The notes beneath the pieces were generated by a model. The model worked only from the letters and a program-made list of their open reading frames with translations. It ran no database searches and was not told where the DNA came from. DNA of 64,000 nt, taken from positions 806,001 to 870,000 of the forward strand of contig JAFCIZ010000006.1 in assembly GCA_017871115.1 (NCBI GenBank), given 5' to 3'. This document shows positions 24,006 to 36,492 of this stretch, piece after piece (within the stretch, counting starts at the first letter, position 1; every line of letters starts with the position of its first letter). The position numbers were made by a program, and so were the translations under genes. This stretch comes from Cunninghamella blakesleeana. Taxonomy: Eukaryota > Mucoromycota > Mucoromycetes > Mucorales > Cunninghamellaceae.

Positions 24006-24278
24006 CCTTTTCATACATTTATATTCATACTATTCTTTTATTATCACCATCCTCCTCTTTTACTTTTATTATTATAATATATATATTACATTAGTAGTAA
24101 TATATATATAAATATACTTATATTTATAATTCTTATTTATTTACATTTTTCCACGAGTTCGATAATACTGCCTGTAACAAACAAAAAAGTTTCTAACACA
24201 TACTAACACTGATAGCCACATCCCTATCATGTTGATTCTATCAATCACTCGTTCACCGTATGCTGATAATTGTGCCAT
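22152..24278 (-). CDS. Seven-helix membrane protein, GPCR-like topology
   Basis: Eight exons on the minus strand, all phase-consistent: 24278-24145, 23898-23788, 23692-23658, 23545-23442, 23349-23276, 23159-23082, 22979-22817, 22691-22152; 412 residues. About seven hydrophobic segments follow in the first ~260 residues (for example MIGMWLSVLVCVRNFFVCY, IAQVVVFFIYRFLYGLIPLF, WIKVVGIALIGLRFADWPY, ALTFVVNIVMNLLKITMF). A long hydrophilic Ser/Pro/Thr-rich tail (~150 residues) follows, carrying a CHNC motif. The layout resembles a seven-transmembrane receptor, but I do not recognise the family. One very short exon (35 bases) is needed to keep the frame. Topology is well supported; function unknown. 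Confidence 0.75.
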
Positions 24279-24806
24279 CGTTTAATATTATAATCCAATT
24301 AAAAAAAAAAAAAAAAAAAAAGAGAGAGAGAGAGGAGGGGGAAAAAAAAAAGAGTGGAGCTGAAGTTGTAACTGATTTATTTTAAAAAAGCTGGAATTTT
24401 TTTTCTTTGTATTAATATTAATTCATTGACCAATCAATAAAAGCTTGCTTTCCTTTCCTTTTTTTATATTTTTCTTCCTCTTTAATAATATGTTGTTTGT
24501 TGATAATAGAATTAAAGTGATGTTATTTAAAGATGATTCAAAAACCAAAGATTATTAGGAAGGAGAGAGAAAAATGAAAATAGAAAAAAAAGTGTTCAAT
24601 TCTATTTTGGTACGGAAAAAAAATTAAATAAAAATCAAACTCCGTCGAAATGAGATCTATCTCTATGAGAAAATGGAATAAAACGGGATTAAATAAAAAT
24701 AAAAAAATATAATCAACCCAGATGTTTAATCAAACTTTCTTTCTTTTTTTTATTATTAAATTAAAAAAAGGATATAAAAAAATCAATAAATAAAAAATAA
24801 TAATAA
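24279..24806. other. Intergenic spacer
   Basis: Promoter side of the seven-helix gene and 3' flank of the subtilase. A purine-rich block at 24301-24360 (long A run, GA repeats, G run) is the main compositional feature. No gene was seen. Confidence 0.6.
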
Positions 24807-27800
24807 TTATACTATCACTTCAATTTCATTTGAAGTCCAAGTTTCCCAATCTTTGTCAATTTTTGGATTGCCGAATATTTTCAACGCTGATAATCGTATA
24901 TTATAGGTTCCTGAAGTAGCAGAAAAGGTTTCAGTATTATTATTACCAGAGGTTTCCAATTGATAGTCTTTTGTAAGAGATCCACGCCAATCAATAGAAT
25001 AAGCATAACTAACATCATGATTTTCATTACGAGATACCCAAGTATTGTGGAAACGAGGAATATAACCTACAGTTGCATTATTTTTAATCAATTCGCATTT
25101 TAACATAGAGGTTGGATTCACTAATCGGATCAATATATGTAACACTTCACTGGAACTAGAATTGGAACTAAAATCATATTTCTTTGGTCCATCTTGATTT
25201 AAATCAGGTCGACCTTTTAAATCACCAATGAAAGGATATCCTTTCTGTATATATATAAATATATCAGTTATTATTGCTTATTACACTTCATTTCTATATA
25301 TATGTATACTTATGTGTTATTACCTTAGAATCAAAAATGGGTAAATCATATTGATTTCCAAGTACACCATAATATGGTACATGTAGATCAATACCATTCT
25401 TCTTATTTTCTTCTAATCGTATAAATCCGCTATATATTACATGAGCATCAGTGTTTTTACTAGATGGTTGTTCAAAATAAACTGTGATATTTTTAGTTTC
25501 TAATGGTTTTAAGGAGATAGATCTAGATTCAAACTTTACAGTAGCAGAGACTTTTTCATAAATTGCTTTATCTAACGGTGTATCATTTCTTTCAAAGTCG
25601 TAACCTATATTTTTTATAAAAAAAAAAAAAAAAAAAAAAAAAATAGAAAAAAAGAAAACACCGGGATTTTGAATTAATAATTTTACTTTTAGATCATAAT
25701 TGTTTTTTAATTTAACTTACTTAGAACTCCCATAGCAGGAATATGACTTAATTGATATGTTTTAGTTTGGTTGGATTTGTTTTCAATCATTAACTGTGTA
25801 GAATTTTTAAAGTGTTGGGTATCATTCAGTGATATTTTATATGGGTGCACATAAGTTGACCCTAATACAGAATTTTGCACCTAAAAAAAATATAATAAAA
25901 GATAACGTAAGAAAAGATTACAAACTATATTTCTTCCCATTCTTGTGATCAAATCCTTTTTTCAGCCTCTTCCCAAATATCCCGCCCAAAAATAAAAATC
26001 TTATTTTTATTTTTATTTTTAAACTTACATTGACCAATCCAGCACCCTGCTTAACTAAAGATTCCAAATTATCATCATCATTTACTAATGAAATGGGTTT
26101 TGCATAATTTAATAATCCACGAGTAACATCTTCTGGTGATTTTAAGCCTGTTGCTTCCATAATTAATGCTATGCAGCCGCTGATATATGGCTAACAAAAA
26201 AGCCACATAATAATTATTATTAATATAAAAAGTTGTATTTATATATTATTTCATAATAATAACAATAATAATAATAATAATAATAATAGTAATAGTAATA
26301 TATACATATATATATACTTACAGTTGCCATGCTTGTACCACTCAATGATGTATAACTTCCTAAAAAATTTAAAATAGCACAATATAAGTAATATGAATAT
26401 GAATAATCAAACCTTAATTTATTTACTTATTATTTTTCAATATATTACCTAATTCAACTGGATATGTAGAATAAACATACCCGCCAATACCGGCAATATC
26501 AGGTTTAAAATGTAACTAAAAAAAGAAAAAAGGGAAAAAAAAAAAACCAAGAAAAAAAAAGCGTAAGTTGCTATTGCTTTTATTTCTGAATATATAAAAT
26601 TGATTATAATAAATAAATATACAATATATACCTCTGGATCAGGACCCCAAGTAGAAAATCTATGATTAAAAAATGGAAAAAATAAGGAAAAAAAAGAAAA
26701 AAAGAAAAAAAGAAAAAGTTTATATAATTCAAACTGGTAGATAAAAAAATAAAAGTATAATTTTTTCTTTTTTTACAAGTGGTTTATATATATATATATA
26801 TATTATTGTAATTTTATATTAAACTTACTCAGACATACGACCAACATTTTTCACATGCATGATATGAGTAGAAACTTTAACAGACATTTCAGAGCTATCC
26901 CTAGCATTACGATAAAGACGAGTTAATACTTCACCATCATCACCACTAAGTGAGCCGATTGGAATTCTTACACGTGGATAACTTTGTAAATCTAGAGATA
27001 TGGCTCCTTCACCTGGGTGATTGTACACTAACAATCCTATCCCACCAGCGTTTTGAACATTGATTGCCTTTTGTCCAAAATCACACCCTCCACGTTTTAC
27101 CAGTACAAGTTTATTGGTTATATTTTGAGATAAGATAGGATTACATGCCATTTCTTCATTTCCACTTGCTGTACTATCAGAATGAAGTACCGCTATTGAA
27201 ATATCTGTTTCATTGGTGGTTAATTGACTACCTTCCGTTAATAAAAATTCTACATGCAAAATATTTAAAAAAAATTAGGATTATACAAGCTAATAAATAA
27301 GCTTTTTTTATAAACCCCTCCTCATAAAGCATTTATTTTATTTTACTGTTATTACCAAAATTCCCTAATTCTTCATTTTTATTGAATACATTGATTTGAT
27401 GCCCAAGGGTAAGGCCATTATCAACAGAAGCAACTGAAATAACATGCTTCCCTATTGCCGGTGAAGGAGTTCTACCAATGCCTAATTATCATACAGAAAA
27501 TTAATTTATTAGAAAACAAATAAAAGTAATAAATGTATATATATATTATTTATTTATTTATTTTTAAATATATTACCATCTTTTCCTTCATTCCCTTGAG
27601 CAACTACAACTGTAATACCTTTAAGGGCTAAATTTGATAATGCAACAGAGAGTGGGTCCTAATAAAAATGTTAAGAGATACATTAATAAAAAGATAAACG
27701 AATATTACAAAAGAATAATAATAATAATGATTTTAAAATCAAATCTCAGTTTTAAATATAGCTTACTTCACTCCATGCACCAATACCCCCACCTAAGGAC

Positions 27801-29625
27801 AAACTTATAATATCCATACCAGCATTAAGAGCCATATCACTATTACATATGCAAAAAAAAATAGTAATAATACAAATCAGAATCAGTGATAAATATTAAT
27901 AATTGCATAATACATGATACATAAACAGTAAGGTATATTGAGTCTCTATTACTTACGCTGCTGCAAGGATAATATCATCATCAGTATCACCACGGCAACC
28001 GAATATTCTATTAAAAATGGTTACTATATGAATGTACGCTCTATATTTCTCTTACTTTTTTTTTTTACTCTTATTACTTCTATTACTATTACTATTACTA
28101 TTAAAATTATTTAACTAATATCATTATTTTTTTTTACCTCCAAACACCTAGTGTTACCCCAGGTGCAACACCTTGGAAATTCTAAAGAAGGAAAAAAAGA
28201 TTAAATGTAAATATAATAGTAATAATAATAATAATAATATCTACTATTTAAAATATAAATTACTGTTATGTTTTTAATTATACCTTTGTAGTATCATTAG
28301 CCGCCAATATACCTGCTACATGAGTACCATGACCATCACATAGATCACTATAAAATTATATAATTAAAAAACAAGTTATACACATACATATATGTTATTG
28401 TTAAAAAAAAATGAGTAAAAAAAAATGGAGAAAAAGAAGTAAAATAAATATGGGGAAAAAAAGGTGGAGATAAAAGTCAATTAGAGCTAAAAAAAAAAAA
28501 AAAAAAAAAGCATTTATGCCCCGAATTTTTTTTAACCCGAATTTTTTTTTAGCCCGAATTTTCCTCCTTTCTTTTTTTTTTCTTGATTTTTATAGTTTAC
28601 CGAGGATCATCATCAGGTTGCGGTTTATTTGCGTCTATATTAGTCAATAAAGATATATATTTTTACTTAATATATTTATTATTATTATAAATATTATTTT
28701 CATATAAATATTCTTTTACCTCCATAGTTGTCACCAACAAGATCATAACCATATCTTATTAAACAACCTTCTTTCTTTTATTTTATATATGTATTAAAAA
28801 TAAATAAATAAATAAATATTACTATCAATAGGCACTATTAAAGATTTTATGATTAACAGCTTTATTATTTTCGTTACTATCAATACTTACACCAAAACAA
28901 CCACCAAGAGCAGGATGCATATAGTCAACACCAGAATCCAAGATTGCCACTTTAATACCTTTTCCAGTTATAGAGGAATTTTTAGCAAAATCAACACCTG
29001 TCAGCGTATGTGCATAATCTAAGTTTGGTTCACCTGGGTCCATTTGCATCGATGATCGAATAGGTTTAATAATGTCATGATTAAAAGTGGATAATGGAGA
29101 TGAAGAATGGATTACATTAGGACGTGGGTATCTTTTTCCTGGCCAATATCGACGTACATAAGGGCAGCTTTTTAACGTTTGGGCTAAAAACACAGCAGGA
29201 CGATATTCACCATTTTCTTGTTGGATTGGAATAGATGTACCATTTTGTAAATGATGGATAATATCCATTTGTTCTTTATTGTTACTATTACTATTATTAC
29301 TATTGGCGCTATTGGAAGGTAAATCAAGTTGGACAGACATCCCATTCATTACTCCTGTATATTTATATCTGACTGTGACATCAATATCATGTTTTTTTAA
29401 ATAATCTAAAAATGCTTTTTGATCTGCTTTGACTTGATCTTGATTCTCCACTGGTGTTCGGAATTGTACTGTATAACGATATTGGATTTTTTCTGAAAGG
29501 GGTATAATAGCTGCTTCACTTAATTTTTCAGCATTCTCATTGTCATTATCTATTTCTTTTGCTTTAACTGTGATGCATATTAAATATACTATGATAATAC
29601 ATAGTATACAATGACGTATTATCAT
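24807..29625 (-). CDS. Secreted subtilisin-family (S8) serine protease with PA domain
   Basis: Many exons (about 15) on the minus strand. Exon 1 is 29625-28891 and starts with a signal peptide (MIIRHCILCIIIVYLICITV), then an inhibitor-I9-like propeptide and the catalytic Asp in VAILDSGVDYMHP. Next exons give KEGCLIRYGYDLVGDNYG, the catalytic His in CDGHGTHVAGILAAND (near 28330), SLGGGIGAW with its following Ser/Glu (near 27790), and the catalytic Ser in SLSGTSMAT (near 26335). A protease-associated domain sits between His and Ser regions (26825-27259, KLVLVKRGGCDFGQKA). The C-terminal part is beta-rich, Fn3-like, ending at 24807. The order matches Vpr/C5a-peptidase-type subtilases of fungi. 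The triad appears intact, so an active secreted endopeptidase is likely. Exact internal exon ends were not all fixed. Confidence 0.92.
28519..28563 (-). repeat. Short tandem CCCGAATTTT repeat in a subtilase intron
   Basis: CCCGAATT occurs three times, at about 28520, 28536 and 28553, each followed by a T run, giving a period of 16-17 bases. It lies within an intron between the DPR and DLCDGHGT exons. Confidence 0.75.
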
Positions 29626-31772
29626 GATATATTATATAAAAAAGAAAGAGAAAAAAAGAAAAAATAGGATATATATAATATTAAAAAAAAGCAGTATAAA
29701 TATAAAACTTTTATATTTAAATGATAACTATCATAAATAGAATACTATTTGATTTAAATAAAATAATAATAAAATCATTATAGTAAAATTATAAAAATAG
29801 CGACGATTGGAATTTTTACTGCTTCGAAAACATTCCAGTTTAGTATATTATTCCTTCTACATCCTTTTTTTATGCGATTTTAATCTAACAGACATGTGTA
29901 TATATACGTATATTTTTATATGGATGTGTATATGTGTGTAAATCTATTTATATATATTGCCTGTAATTATTCGTTATAATTGGGATTTTATTTTAATACA
30001 ATACCATCTTTTAAAAAAAGAACTTGCTGGTTTCATACTTTAGCTCTGAAACTGAGTTCAAATATGATTACATTTTCTTAATTTAGTGATTTTTTAACGA
30101 AAATAAAGAAACCTTTAGAACTTCTTGAACATTGAACATCAACACCAATAAAATTCTTTCATTTATATTGTTATTATTATTATTATTATTAAATATATAT
30201 ATATATACATTCATGATTTACTATTATATAAAGGAAAATAAAATCTCCTCGGGAAGATCTTTTTTTCTACCCAGGGTTCGATCGTTTCCTTTTTTTTTTT
30301 TTATTGTTTCGTTCTTATAGAATACTCCTTGATTTATTTATTTTTTAAAAAAAAATGGATACAATAGTAAAATGATTAAAAAAACAAAAAACAAATAAAT
30401 ATGTAACTTCCAGCATAATTATCAAGTTAAAGCCATTTAAGTATAAATTACTCCACAATGTAGTTTTTGGGAAGGATCAACTATCACTAACCAATTGTTA
30501 TAATCATTTTTAAGAAGATATTCTGATACATAAGTATCACTTCTTTTTTTTTACTGAAAAAAGAAAATGATATCACTTATTAAAAATCACCTGAGAAAAT
30601 AATTATAATTACTCTTATTATTTTCAGTAACATTTCATTATTATTTTTTTTTTTTGTGTTTCTCCACATTTTTTTTATTGGATATAAAATGGAGTTCCAA
30701 TAAAATATATAATATTATCTTATCGCGGTTTTAATCAACTGAACCTTATCTAATAAAGCCCATTATTGAGAAGTTCCGTGTGATTCCATGACAAAGATTA
30801 TTAAAACAGAAAAAAAAAATTATTAATTTATTCCAGCTCTTTTTCCTTTTATATCTTGGCATTTTTTTTATTTCTATATATATTAAAATCGTCTGTTTAT
30901 TTTTATTTTTTTTTATTTTTTTCATCAATAAAATAAAAATGAAATAAAGCAATAATAATTATTCAAGTACATTATAGAAGAAATCAATAATACCTAATAT
31001 ATCCTTGGCGTATTTTTTTTTCCTTTTTATTTCATGTTTGACTCTTATATTCTTTAAAGCGGATTATGAATTAGATGAGCCAATTATTATACGTTACACT
31101 TGCAGATTAAACTTTTAATAGTCTATAACTTAAATGTAAAAAAAAAAAAAATCATAGGAAAAAAATTTTTTACCTTACGTTATATAAAGGTTCATTTTAA
31201 TTCGTGTGAAATAGATTACCATATTGGGTGATGTATCGAAAACTTAATCGTCATTTTATTATATTAAAAAATGTAAAGTAGTGATAGGTATTTTTTTTCT
31301 AACTATGTTTATTATAAAGTATCAATGTTTATAAAGTTTCTTTTTTTATTTCTATTTTTTCTTTATTTAAAAATATATAAAAATAAAAAAAGGATACAAA
31401 TCAACAATGGATAAACTCCGTTGGTATCTAAAAGGTAATCTAGGTCAGCAGCACAACAAAACTAGAGCATTATTATTCCAGTTTATAGTAATCGATGATG
31501 TCGGGATGCAGTGGAATCGGAGCTTTTACTGAATTAAACCTTTTCCGCTTATCGTTAAGTTTCACTGGAGAGAATTAGACCAATTATACGATTTTTACTA
31601 TTTCTTGGTTTCAATAAAGATATAAATATCAGGGGGGATATCTATAAAAAAAAATTTTTTTTCAACAAAATAAATAACTTTTTCTTTTCATTTTTCTTTT
31701 TTTCTTTTTCCATTATCTATTTTTTTTTTTTTTTAAATACCTTATTAAACATATTTGGTTGCACATTTCAAC
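29626..31772. other. Large divergent intergenic region
   Basis: About 2.1 kb between the subtilase (-) and the amino-acid transporter (+), so it likely holds both promoters. It is A+T-rich throughout with a few more balanced patches (about 30435-30545, 31420-31570). No complete gene was recognised; short frames in the balanced patches are discussed under rejected items. Confidence 0.55.
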
Positions 31773-33313
31773 ATGTCCCAGCAAGAAGTATATGGATCTG
31801 AACAAACTGAAAAGTATAAAGTTGAACAAACTTCAGTAAATTATATTGAAGAAGATCGCGCATCAAGTATTGTTAATGAATTTGGTCATGGTAAAGGATC
31901 CTTTTTAACCGCCTATTTTAATATTGTTTGTGTTGTGGTAAGTATCCTAAAAATATATAGACATCAACAAATAATTAATAATTAATAAACAAATAAGTAA
32001 AATAAAAAATAATAATCCCATATTGACTTTTAATTTTTATTTATTTATTTATTTATTTATTTAGGCCGGTACTGGTACATTAGGTCTTCCACATGCATTT
32101 GCCCAAGGAGGTTGGTTAGGGATATTGATCTTGATGCTTGCTTATGGTATGTCAGTCTACTCCGGTGTTATTTTAATTCGTTGTTTATATTATAAACCTG
32201 GTCAACGTCTTCATGACTTTAAAGAAATCGGCTCGCATGCTTTTGGTACGGTGGGATATATTATTTCATCATGTCTTCATTTTTTGAATTTGTTTGGCTG
32301 TCCTGCTCTTTATCTTGTATTAGCAGCTGATAATATGGTTGGATTACTTAAAGGTACTGCAGGTGAATTAAATAACCGTATTTGGACTATTATTTGGGGT
32401 GTATTTTTATTGATTCCTTCTTTAATCATGAAAACACTTCGTGAAGTCACTTATATTGCTGCTATTGGTGCTGTTTGTACTATGATGGCCGTCTTTATTA
32501 TTTTGATTGAATCACCTATGGAATATAATAAAGATCCTAGTAGTGTTGTTCGTGATGGTGTTATTTGGACTGGTTTCCCTTCATCATTAGCTACTATTGC
32601 ATTCTCTTTTGGTGGTAACAACACATATCCTCGTAAGTAGTTCTTTTTTTTTTTTATAGTTTTTTTGATGATTTAATTTAATTTTAATTGATTTACTAAT
32701 TATTTTATTTTATTTTATTTAAATAGATGTTGAACATGCTTTGAAAAAACCTCACCAATGGAGATGGGCTGTTCTTGCTGGTTTATCTACCTGTACTTGT
32801 CTTTATATGTTAACTGCTATTCCTGCTTATTATTCTTTCGGTCGACTTGCTGTATCCCCTATTTATAAAGCCCTTCCTGAAGGAGATGTTGGTAGAACCA
32901 TTGCTGTTATCGTTATGACTATTCATGTTATTCTTGCCATTCCTATCTACACTACTTCCTTTTCATTGGAATTTGAAAAATTCACCAGAGCTAATGAAGA
33001 ACGTTTAGGTAGATTTGGTGCTTGGCTTGCTAGAGCTGTTATTAGAACTTGCACTATGGCCATCTTAGTTGTTTTAGCTATGTTTGTGCCTTTCTTTGAT
33101 GATTTTATGGGTTTAATTGGTGCCCTTGCTAACTGTGGTCTTGTCTTCTTAATCCCTGTTACTTGTTACTTGAAGTTAACTGGTGTGCGTAATAAACCAG
33201 TCTATGAATTAGCCTTCTGTGCCTTAACAATTTTCCTTGCCATTGTAGGAATGATTTTTGGTTCGAAAGATGCTATCCAAAGTTTAATAAAGGACTTTAA
33301 CGGCACCAAATAA
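31773..33313 (+). CDS. AAAP-family amino-acid transporter
   Basis: Three exons (31773-31937, 32065-32632, 32727-33313) give 439 residues. The N-terminal ~40 residues are hydrophilic. The first helix spans the first splice junction and contains AGTGTLGLPHAFAQGGWLGI, the hallmark helix 1 of amino acid/auxin permease (AAAP, Aa_trans) proteins. About ten more helices follow, with conserved-looking SLATIAFSFGGNNTYPHVEH and YYSFG. Members move amino acids, often with protons, across plasma or vacuolar membranes. Exon 1 includes two further upstream alternative codons, but the ATG at 31773 best fits. Substrate and membrane cannot be told from sequence. Confidence 0.92.
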
Positions 33314-34386
33314 GTTTAATATACCAATTTGTAAATATAGTTTAGAAATATAGCTAACGTTTTTGTTTATATAATATAAATAATAATAATTTATTATTCA
33401 AGTGAAATGTATTAATAAAAATAATAATAGATATTTAAACAATAGTTATATTAAAATATTAAATATGAAGCAGCAATAAATAAATGAATGTAAAAATAGT
33501 ACAAGAAGGCGTTTATTAATTACAAAGGAAAAAAACAACAGTTATTAAAATTGATAAATTGAAAGATTGTTTATTCTTGTTTTTTATACTTAATTTTAAT
33601 TAGAAAAGTTTGGATTATTGTGTTTTTATCATAGATATATAAATTAGTATTATTTATGTTTAAAGTCTTATATTTTAAACTGAAAATATTTGATCCAGCG
33701 ATAATGAAAAAAAAGTAAAAATGTCTAGAGTTCACTTAACAAATATAAAAAAGATCTTCATCTTAGAATAAAAATTGACCAACAGTATGAAAATAATAAA
33801 AAAAAAATTATATTGAATTAAAAAAGTAAATATAGATCCATTAATATAATTTCACCATCACCTTGAACAAAAAAAGTCAAAATCATGATCAAAATCGGAT
33901 AATTAGAATAAAATAAATCATTATCTAGAATAAAAAACCAATATTTTCTAATAATAAAAGATCTGCACTTTGAACAAGTACAAACCATCATGAATAAAAA
34001 AGCCAATCAACTTGATAAAAAAAGCTAATCATATCGAATTAAATAAACTAGTAATTGCTAAGAACATTAGTGAATAAAGAAATAACTATAAGACTAAAAA
34101 TACTAAATTTTTTGGAAGTAAAAAGTAAATAAGCTATTGTTACATTGTTTTTTAGATTGCATAAATTCTCATTTAAAACCCAGTCGTAGCAACATTTTTA
34201 TAGTAAAGCAACCTTATCTTCTTTTTTCTATTTTTTTCTCTTTTCTTTTTACATAAATATATATTTCTATTATATATTTACGCTTATAATAAGTTATTTT
34301 TTATTCTAAAATCTTTATTAAATCAACTTTAGATTGTAAATTCTTTTAAATTTTTAACATAGTATATTTAAGTAAAGACTATAAAT
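33314..34386. other. Intergenic with degenerate short-period repeats
   Basis: 3' flank of the transporter, then A-rich DNA. Between about 33770 and 34120, blocks of 20-30 bases resembling ATCATGAATAAAAAAGCC recur with many changes (for example near 33990, 34010 and 34030). No gene was seen. Confidence 0.4.
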
Positions 34387-35755
34387 GAAGTCTTTGTATT
34401 CCCTTCAAAAAAAACTGGCAGTTTCATGGAATTTTCTTCGTTGAAAGGTAATGCATATTTATATATCATTTTGTTTGCTTATTCAGTCTTTTTTTTATTT
34501 ATATTCTAGCATGTAACAATCTATAGAAATGATTTAGGTTCACAATGATATGTTTTTTATGCAATAATAAATATTTAATATTTAAAATACTGGGAGCTCA
34601 ACATCTGATCAGAGCAAAAAGCAGGAAAAAGCGTTAAAGTTTAATGAAGTAATTAAAGACAACTCACTAGGTTTTCCTGTACTCCTTATTATACATGGTT
34701 TAGACAATATCACTTTTGAAATTAAAAATTTTACTTTGTAGTAATACAAATCTTATTATTTTATCTATCAAGGTAAGTTGATTAGAATGATCTCTCTTCT
34801 ACAGATATTCATCTAAATGTAGACCTTAGTAGGTCTATAATTACATCATGATAAATAGTTAAATTTTTTGATAATTTAATATTAGTATTGATGTTTATAT
34901 GTTCGTTATAATTTTAGACTTAATTAGGAATAATATAAAGCTGTAGCTAACCCTATAACATCTAATTCGTGAATCCAAAAAAAATTATAGAAGAGCATAT
35001 ACACCCCATAAGTTTTTTTTATGACTATGGGTATTTTGACTGCAAGAATAATAATGTAAGATTTATACTGTTTAATACTGAGACTTTATTTACTTTATAC
35101 TATAACTGTCACGCTATTCTTTAAGACGTAACTTTATCAAAAATATTCAAAGTAAAGGATATACAAGAGGACAAGCTACTCTCTCTATTGGACATTTCTA
35201 CAAATCTGGTCAGTAACTTATCAGCTATACCTTATCTTTTATTGACATTGATGTTGTAGGTGTAATTTTAGAGAAGAGGAGCAATAATTTATTGAATTGA
35301 ACCCATACATATAATACTACAAATCAAATATCACTAATCTCCAATGTATTCTGTTTAAACAAAAATGAATTAGATGAAGTAGTTCAACCTATTGAAAAAG
35401 AACATAACCTTAAAAGTAATAAATTGAACGAAGAATTGATTTCAAAGTATAAAGCTAACTAAGAACAAAGTTTAAATGGGATGAAACAACAAAAGTTACA
35501 AACCCTTTTGAATAAGAAGCAGAATCTGAAAAGAAGATTGCTCCATAAAGTTGTTAAAGATAAAATGGAAAAATATATAAAGTTGATTTAAAAAGTATGA
35601 AGCTTAATGAAGAAGGAAATATTATAGAAAAAAATGGTAAGTATGTTGATTATTATTTAATGAAATTTGAAAATATAAGCTTGGTAAAGTAATTTTATAT
35701 ACTTTATTATTTCATATATATAGTAACAGACAAAAAGAATAAATGAAAAGAGCCA
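34387..35755 (+). pseudogene. Fragments of a decayed or unrecognised gene
   Basis: Several stretches read like exons but are separated by stops or lack usable splice sites. 34604-34741 is open for 45 codons (LGFPVLLIIHGLDNITF). 35112-35208 reads RYSLRRNFIKNIQSKGYTRG, then QATLSIGHFYKS before a GT. About 35366-35590 encodes coiled-coil-like sequence with an internal TAA. They have less extreme composition than the flanks. They may be upstream exons of the zinc-finger-like locus that follows. No family was recognised, so both decay and an undeciphered intron-rich gene remain possible. Confidence 0.4.
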
Positions 35756-36454
35756 ATGAAAGCAAGTAGTTTAAACAAACTCACTAATATGTGCTACAAC
35801 GAATATGAAGGTTTAAATATGTATCAAGATGAAAATGAAAATTTAAATAAAGATAATGCTGGAAATTTAAATGAAAATGAAGAAGAACGTAATTAATAAT
35901 ATTGAATGGAATATAATGCAGTAATTTCAAATATTATATTGTTACTAATATATAATTTTTTTTGAACAGAAAATTTTTTATTATTAGATTTTCTAAATGA
36001 GAATATTGAAGATATGAATATACCATCATTACTAACAAATGATATAGTCAATTATATACTGTCTCCACCATCATCATCATATAATGGAGCTGATTACATG
36101 TCATATCTATCGTCGTCACCATCATATATTGTAACTGATTACACACCTTCTCCATCATCTTCATCTTCATCATCGTATAACGTAGCTGATTACATATCAT
36201 CTCCATCATCACCATTAACGTATAGCATAGCTTATTATATGCCTTCATCACTAACAACAACAAATAATATGGCTGAACATCGTCGATTTATAAATATAAA
36301 TAGTTTGTTAAATAGAATATATCAATTTCTATACGGCAGCCATATATGTATGGAATGCGAAACGGATAACACTATAAAATCTGCATCTCCTGAATTCAAT
36401 GGTTTTTCGACCCATATTGCACATCTTTTAAAAGGCTTTTCTTCTTCAGATTGA
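35756..36454 (+). CDS. Hypothetical protein with repeats and a zinc-finger-like C-terminus
   Basis: Two exons, 35756-35888 and 35970-36454, join in phase 1 and give 205 residues. The N-terminal part is Asn/Glu-rich. The middle has four diverged repeats of about 17 residues (type YNVADYISSPSS). The end carries CMEC, then H and H spaced as C-x2-C-x18-H-x3-H (HICMECETDN.., THIAHLL), a possible zinc finger. The splice join is convincing because it links ENEEE to NFLLLDFLNENIEDM in one frame. Upstream exons may exist. Downstream sequence continues with more finger-like fragments, so the stop at 36454 may be premature. Not recognised. Confidence 0.5.
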
Positions 36455-36492
36455 AATATAAAAAAAAGCACTAACAAGGACAACATTCGAAC

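Noticed and set aside
30250..30300. GGGTTCGATCG resembling a tRNA T-loop
   Set aside because: The flanking bases cannot form the T stem or an acceptor stem, and no anticodon arm is found at the right distance.
30437..30560. Minus-strand frame of about 36 codons with coding-like composition (LLKNDYNNWLVIVDPSQKLH) ending in TAA
   Set aside because: No splice site joins it to another exon in frame (the nearest AG leads into a stop) and no neighbouring exon was found. It could be a gene relic, but chance cannot be excluded.
31755..31772. Upstream in-frame start for the amino-acid transporter (TTG at 31755)
   Set aside because: TTG is not expected as a start in fungi; ATG at 31773 follows and gives a normal N-terminus. 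The same holds for the TTG at 20362 and the GTG at 14667.
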